NCBI RefSeq assembly: GCF_029894335.1
Contig: NZ_JARXZC010000022.1
Span: forward strand, 1-64,000
Source of the DNA: Kitasatospora sp. MAP5-34
GTDB lineage: Bacteria > Actinomycetota > Actinomycetes > Streptomycetales > Streptomycetaceae
Direction: 5' to 3'
Length of the DNA: 64,000 nucleotides
Under the pieces are notes generated by a model that was not told the DNA's origin, ran no database searches, and worked only from the letters and a program-made list of their open reading frames with translations. Position numbers and translations under genes: made by a program. Positions 61,450 to 64,000 of the stretch are shown piece after piece (position 1 is the first letter of the stretch; every line of letters begins with the position of its first letter).

Positions 61450-62708
61450 CGGACCAGTTGGAGGTCGACCCGGAGCAGTTGTGGTCGGCGCTGGAGGAAC
61501 TCGGGTCCTTCGGCCGCTACGAGGCCCCGGAGGCAGACCTGTTCGGTGTCTCCCGACCGGCACTCTCCCCCGCCGATGTCGCGGCGCGACGGTGGATCAT
61601 GGCCCGCATGGAGGAGCTCGGGCTCACCGTGCAGGTGGATTCCGTCGGCAACGTGTTCGGCCGGCTCGAGGGCTCTGAACCGGGACGGTCGCCAGTGGTG
61701 ATCGGTTCACACGTCGACAGCGTGCCGCAAGGGGGTGCTTTCGACGGAGCACTGGGGGTCCTGGCCGCACTGGAGGTGGTGCGCACCCTGCGCAGTGCAG
61801 CGATCGTGCTCCGCGGACCGCTGATCGTCGCGGTCTTCACGGAAGAAGAGGGCTCACGCTTCGGCGTGGACATGCTCGGCAGCGCCGTCGCCGCCGGACG
61901 GATTCCGTTGGCCGAGGCCCTGGCACTCCGGGATCCGGACGGGGTGACCCTCGCCGAGGCTCTCCGTGACACGGGCTTCGCCGGCCCCGGATTCGTTCTC
62001 GACGCTCCGCTGGCCTATCTCGAGATCCACATCGAGCAGGGCCCGTTGCTGAGTTCGTCGGACTCGGACATCGGTGTGCCGACCGGGGTCCAGGCGATCT
62101 CGTGGCACGAACTGACAGTCGTCGGACGGGCCGCCCACGCCGGTGCGACCCCTCCGCAGCTCCGCGTGGACGCGGCCCGCGCCGCGACCCGGTTGGCGGA
62201 CAGGATGTTCGAGTACGCCTCGGACCACCAGGACCACGGCCTCACGGCCACCGTCGGTCGTATGCTGCTGGAGCCCGGCGTCACCAATATCATCCCTGGT
62301 ACCGCCCGGTTCAGCCTGGATATGAGAGCACCCGACGACGAGGTGCTCACGGCCGCCGAGGCGCATCTGCACGCTCTCGTCGAAGAGGTCCGCGCCGAAC
62401 GGACCGGGCTGGCCTGCGAGTCCCGCCGGACCGTGCGAACTCGGCCGGTGCCCTTCGCCGAGTCTCTGCGCCAGGTCGTCGCGGGCTGGGCTGAACGGCT
62501 CGGCTACCGGCACCGGTCCTTGATCTCCGGCGCGGGGCACGACGCACAGGAGATGGCCGCTCTGTGCCCCTCCGCCATGATCTTCGTTCCCGGTCGGCAC
62601 GACGGCATCAGCCACTCGCCGAGGGAATATTCCGAACCGGACGCCTGCGCGAAGGCAGCCACCCTGCTTCTCCACGTCGTCCGCACTCTCTGCGAGGAAT
62701 CCCCGTGA
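61446..62708 (+). CDS. M20-family N-carbamoyl-L-amino acid hydrolase/amidase
   Basis: 420 aa from ATG 61446. Dizinc peptidase fold with SHVDSVPQGGAFDGALG (metal His and Asp), VFTEEEGSRF (general base Glu), LEIHIEQGP and C-terminal ISHSPREYS. This set is characteristic of the hydantoinase/carbamoylase branch. It may remove an N-carbamoyl or N-acyl group, or work with the formyltransferase in a protect-then-deprotect scheme. Overlaps both neighbours by 4 nt. Confidence 0.8.
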   Translation: MTDQLEVDPEQLWSALEELGSFGRYEAPEADLFGVSRPALSPADVAARRWIMARMEELGLTVQVDSVGNVFGRLEGSEPGRSPVVIGSHVDSVPQGGAFDGALGVLAALEVVRTLRSAAIVLRGPLIVAVFTEEEGSRFGVDMLGSAVAAGRIPLAEALALRDPDGVTLAEALRDTGFAGPGFVLDAPLAYLEIHIEQGPLLSSSDSDIGVPTGVQAISWHELTVVGRAAHAGATPPQLRVDAARAATRLADRMFEYASDHQDHGLTATVGRMLLEPGVTNIIPGTARFSLDMRAPDDEVLTAAEAHLHALVEEVRAERTGLACESRRTVRTRPVPFAESLRQVVAGWAERLGYRHRSLISGAGHDAQEMAALCPSAMIFVPGRHDGISHSPREYSEPDACAKAATLLLHVVRTLCEESP

Positions 62709-64000
62709 CCGACACCTTCGACTCGCTGCCCAGCACCGAGGACCTCCGAACCCGTGCGCTGGACGCGCTCACCCGACTCGGCGTCACGGTGCCGGAGGGC
62801 GACGGGCTGCGGGCCCGGACGCCGATCACCGGGGAGGAACTGTTCGACCTGCGGGCGGACACCCCGGCGACGGCCGAAGACGCGGTCTCCGCTGCTCGGG
62901 CGGCATTCCTCCGTTGGCGTGCCACTCCGGCCCCTCGTCGGGGGGAACTCGTCCGCCGGCTCGGTGAACTGCTGCGCGAGCACAAGGCCGCGCTCGCCGA
63001 ACTGATCACGATCGAGGCCGGGAAGATCCACTCCGAAGCGCTCGGCGAAGTGCAGGAGATGATCGACATCTGCGACTTCGCCGTCGGCCTCTCCCGGCAG
63101 CTCTACGGGCGTACCATCGCCTCCGAACGGCCCGGCCACCGCCTCGCCGAGACCTGGCACCCGCTGGGCGTGGTCGGTGTGATCTCGGCTTTCAACTTTC
63201 CTGCCGCAGTGTGGTCCTGGAACACGGCAGTGGCCCTGGTCTGCGGCGACACCGTGGTCTGGAAGCCCTCCGAACTGACCCCGCTGACCTCGCTGGGCTA
63301 CGCGGCGCTGCTGGCCCGCGCCGCCGAGGAGGTGGGCGCGCCGGCCGATGTGCACCGGCTCCTGCTCGGTGACCGCACTCTGGCCGAAGTGCTGGTCGAC
63401 GACCACCGAGTCGCCCTGGTCAGCGCCACCGGCTCGACCAGGATGGGGCGCGAGGTCGGACCACGGGTCGCGGCACGCTTCGGGCGCAGCCTGCTCGAAC
63501 TGGGCGGCAACAATGCCGCCGTGGTGACGCCCTCCGCCGATCTGGACCTCGCCGTCCGCGCCATCGTCTTCGCCGCCGCGGGAACCGCCGGGCAGCGGTG
63601 CACCACGCTGCGACGCCTGATCGTCCACAACGAGATCGCCGACCAGCTCACGGACCGGCTCGTCGCCGCATACCGACACCTCACCCCGGGAAACCCGTTC
63701 GACTCCACGACGCTGGTCGGGCCCCTGATCTCCGCCGAGTCCTACCGAACCATGCAGGACGCGCTGGGCGCTGTCCGGGCGGACGGCGGAAAGGTACTGG
63801 TCGGCGGAGGCCGCAGGCTCAACTCGCAGGCCCCGCACGCGGTGTACGCGGAGCCGGCCCTCGTCCGCCTCGACCGGCAGACCGACGGCGTCCGGCAGGA
63901 GACATTCGCACCGATCCTGCACGTCCTGACCTACCGGGACCTCGACGAGGCCGTGGCCCTGCAGAACGACGTCCCGCAGGGCCTGTCCTCCAGCATCTTC
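62705..64000 (+). CDS. Aldehyde dehydrogenase, aminoadipate-semialdehyde type (cut by the window edge)
   Basis: 432 codons are present; the 3' end is outside the window. GTG start overlaps the previous stop. ALDH fold with AFNFPAAVWSWNTAVALVCG, general-base Glu in LLELGGNNAAVV and catalytic Cys in GTAGQRCTTLRR. The GQRCTTLRR context and NNAAVV are typical of the ALDH7/piperideine-6-carboxylate dehydrogenase group. With the lysine 6-aminotransferase in the same operon it should yield alpha-aminoadipate. Confidence 0.82.
   Translation, partial: MTDTFDSLPSTEDLRTRALDALTRLGVTVPEGDGLRARTPITGEELFDLRADTPATAEDAVSAARAAFLRWRATPAPRRGELVRRLGELLREHKAALAELITIEAGKIHSEALGEVQEMIDICDFAVGLSRQLYGRTIASERPGHRLAETWHPLGVVGVISAFNFPAAVWSWNTAVALVCGDTVVWKPSELTPLTSLGYAALLARAAEEVGAPADVHRLLLGDRTLAEVLVDDHRVALVSATGSTRMGREVGPRVAARFGRSLLELGGNNAAVVTPSADLDLAVRAIVFAAAGTAGQRCTTLRRLIVHNEIADQLTDRLVAAYRHLTPGNPFDSTTLVGPLISAESYRTMQDALGAVRADGGKVLVGGGRRLNSQAPHAVYAEPALVRLDRQTDGVRQETFAPILHVLTYRDLDEAVALQNDVPQGLSSSIF

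Overview
The window is high-GC actinomycete DNA, most likely Streptomyces or Kitasatospora. Coding frames show strong G/C preference at third positions, many genes start with GTG, and genes overlap by 4 nt (ATGA/GTGA). DUF5954, MmyB-type, StrR-type and NarL-type proteins are typical of the family. The first ~300 bases read, on the minus strand, as the leader of an rRNA operon whose 16S gene would lie just off the left edge.

Left third (0.6-20 kb) is ordinary chromosome with some notable islands: an SDR with an MmyB-type regulator; a decayed HxlR regulator; a DUF5954 protein; a three-gene minus-strand operon resembling the bacterial ceramide route (serine-palmitoyltransferase-like, GNAT-like acyltransferase, epimerase-like reductase) facing a condensation-domain-like acyltransferase; a FAD monooxygenase/TetR divergent pair with a strong operator candidate; a two-component system; a metallophosphoesterase; a secreted transglycosylase; and a HAD-GT20 fusion resembling bifunctional glucosylglycerol-phosphate synthase/phosphatase.

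From about 20.2 kb to the right edge lies a large and apparently unusual biosynthetic gene cluster, interrupted by about 5 kb. Its left arm (20.2-28.7 kb, minus strand) encodes a secreted peptide, a heme-oxygenase-like diiron oxidase, two classical ATP-grasp ligases, a flavin monooxygenase with flavin reductase, an exporter, a D-2-hydroxyacid dehydrogenase and a FemAB/GNAT-like transferase. A LuxR-type regulator sits divergently. Then come fused relics of an MMPL transporter and a histidine kinase, a lipoprotein, a TetR regulator and a secreted acid phosphatase. A secreted peptide/XRE-TPR pair and a StrR-like activator follow.

The main arm (57.9 to 36.9 kb, minus strand) is a tightly coupled operon of about 15 genes: SbnB-like enzyme, KAS III-like enzyme, an aminomalonyl-ACP-type cassette (acyl-CoA dehydrogenase, SerRS-like carrier ligase, hydroxyacyl dehydrogenase, ACP), TauD oxygenase, NRPS, thioesterase, PKS-C hybrid, a possible 41-aa peptide, three circularly permuted ATP-grasp enzymes and an exporter. 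The divergent right arm (58.2 kb onward) encodes lysine 6-aminotransferase, SbnA-like synthase, formyltransferase, M20 carbamoylase/amidase and the start of a semialdehyde dehydrogenase.

Together these genes suggest a peptide-polyketide built from L-2,3-diaminopropionate, a lysine-derived aminoadipate-type unit and a serine-derived ACP-bound extender, with up to five ATP-grasp enzymes for amide bonds and several oxygenases for tailoring. I do not recognise a known product. All functions are inferred from sequence motifs read by eye.
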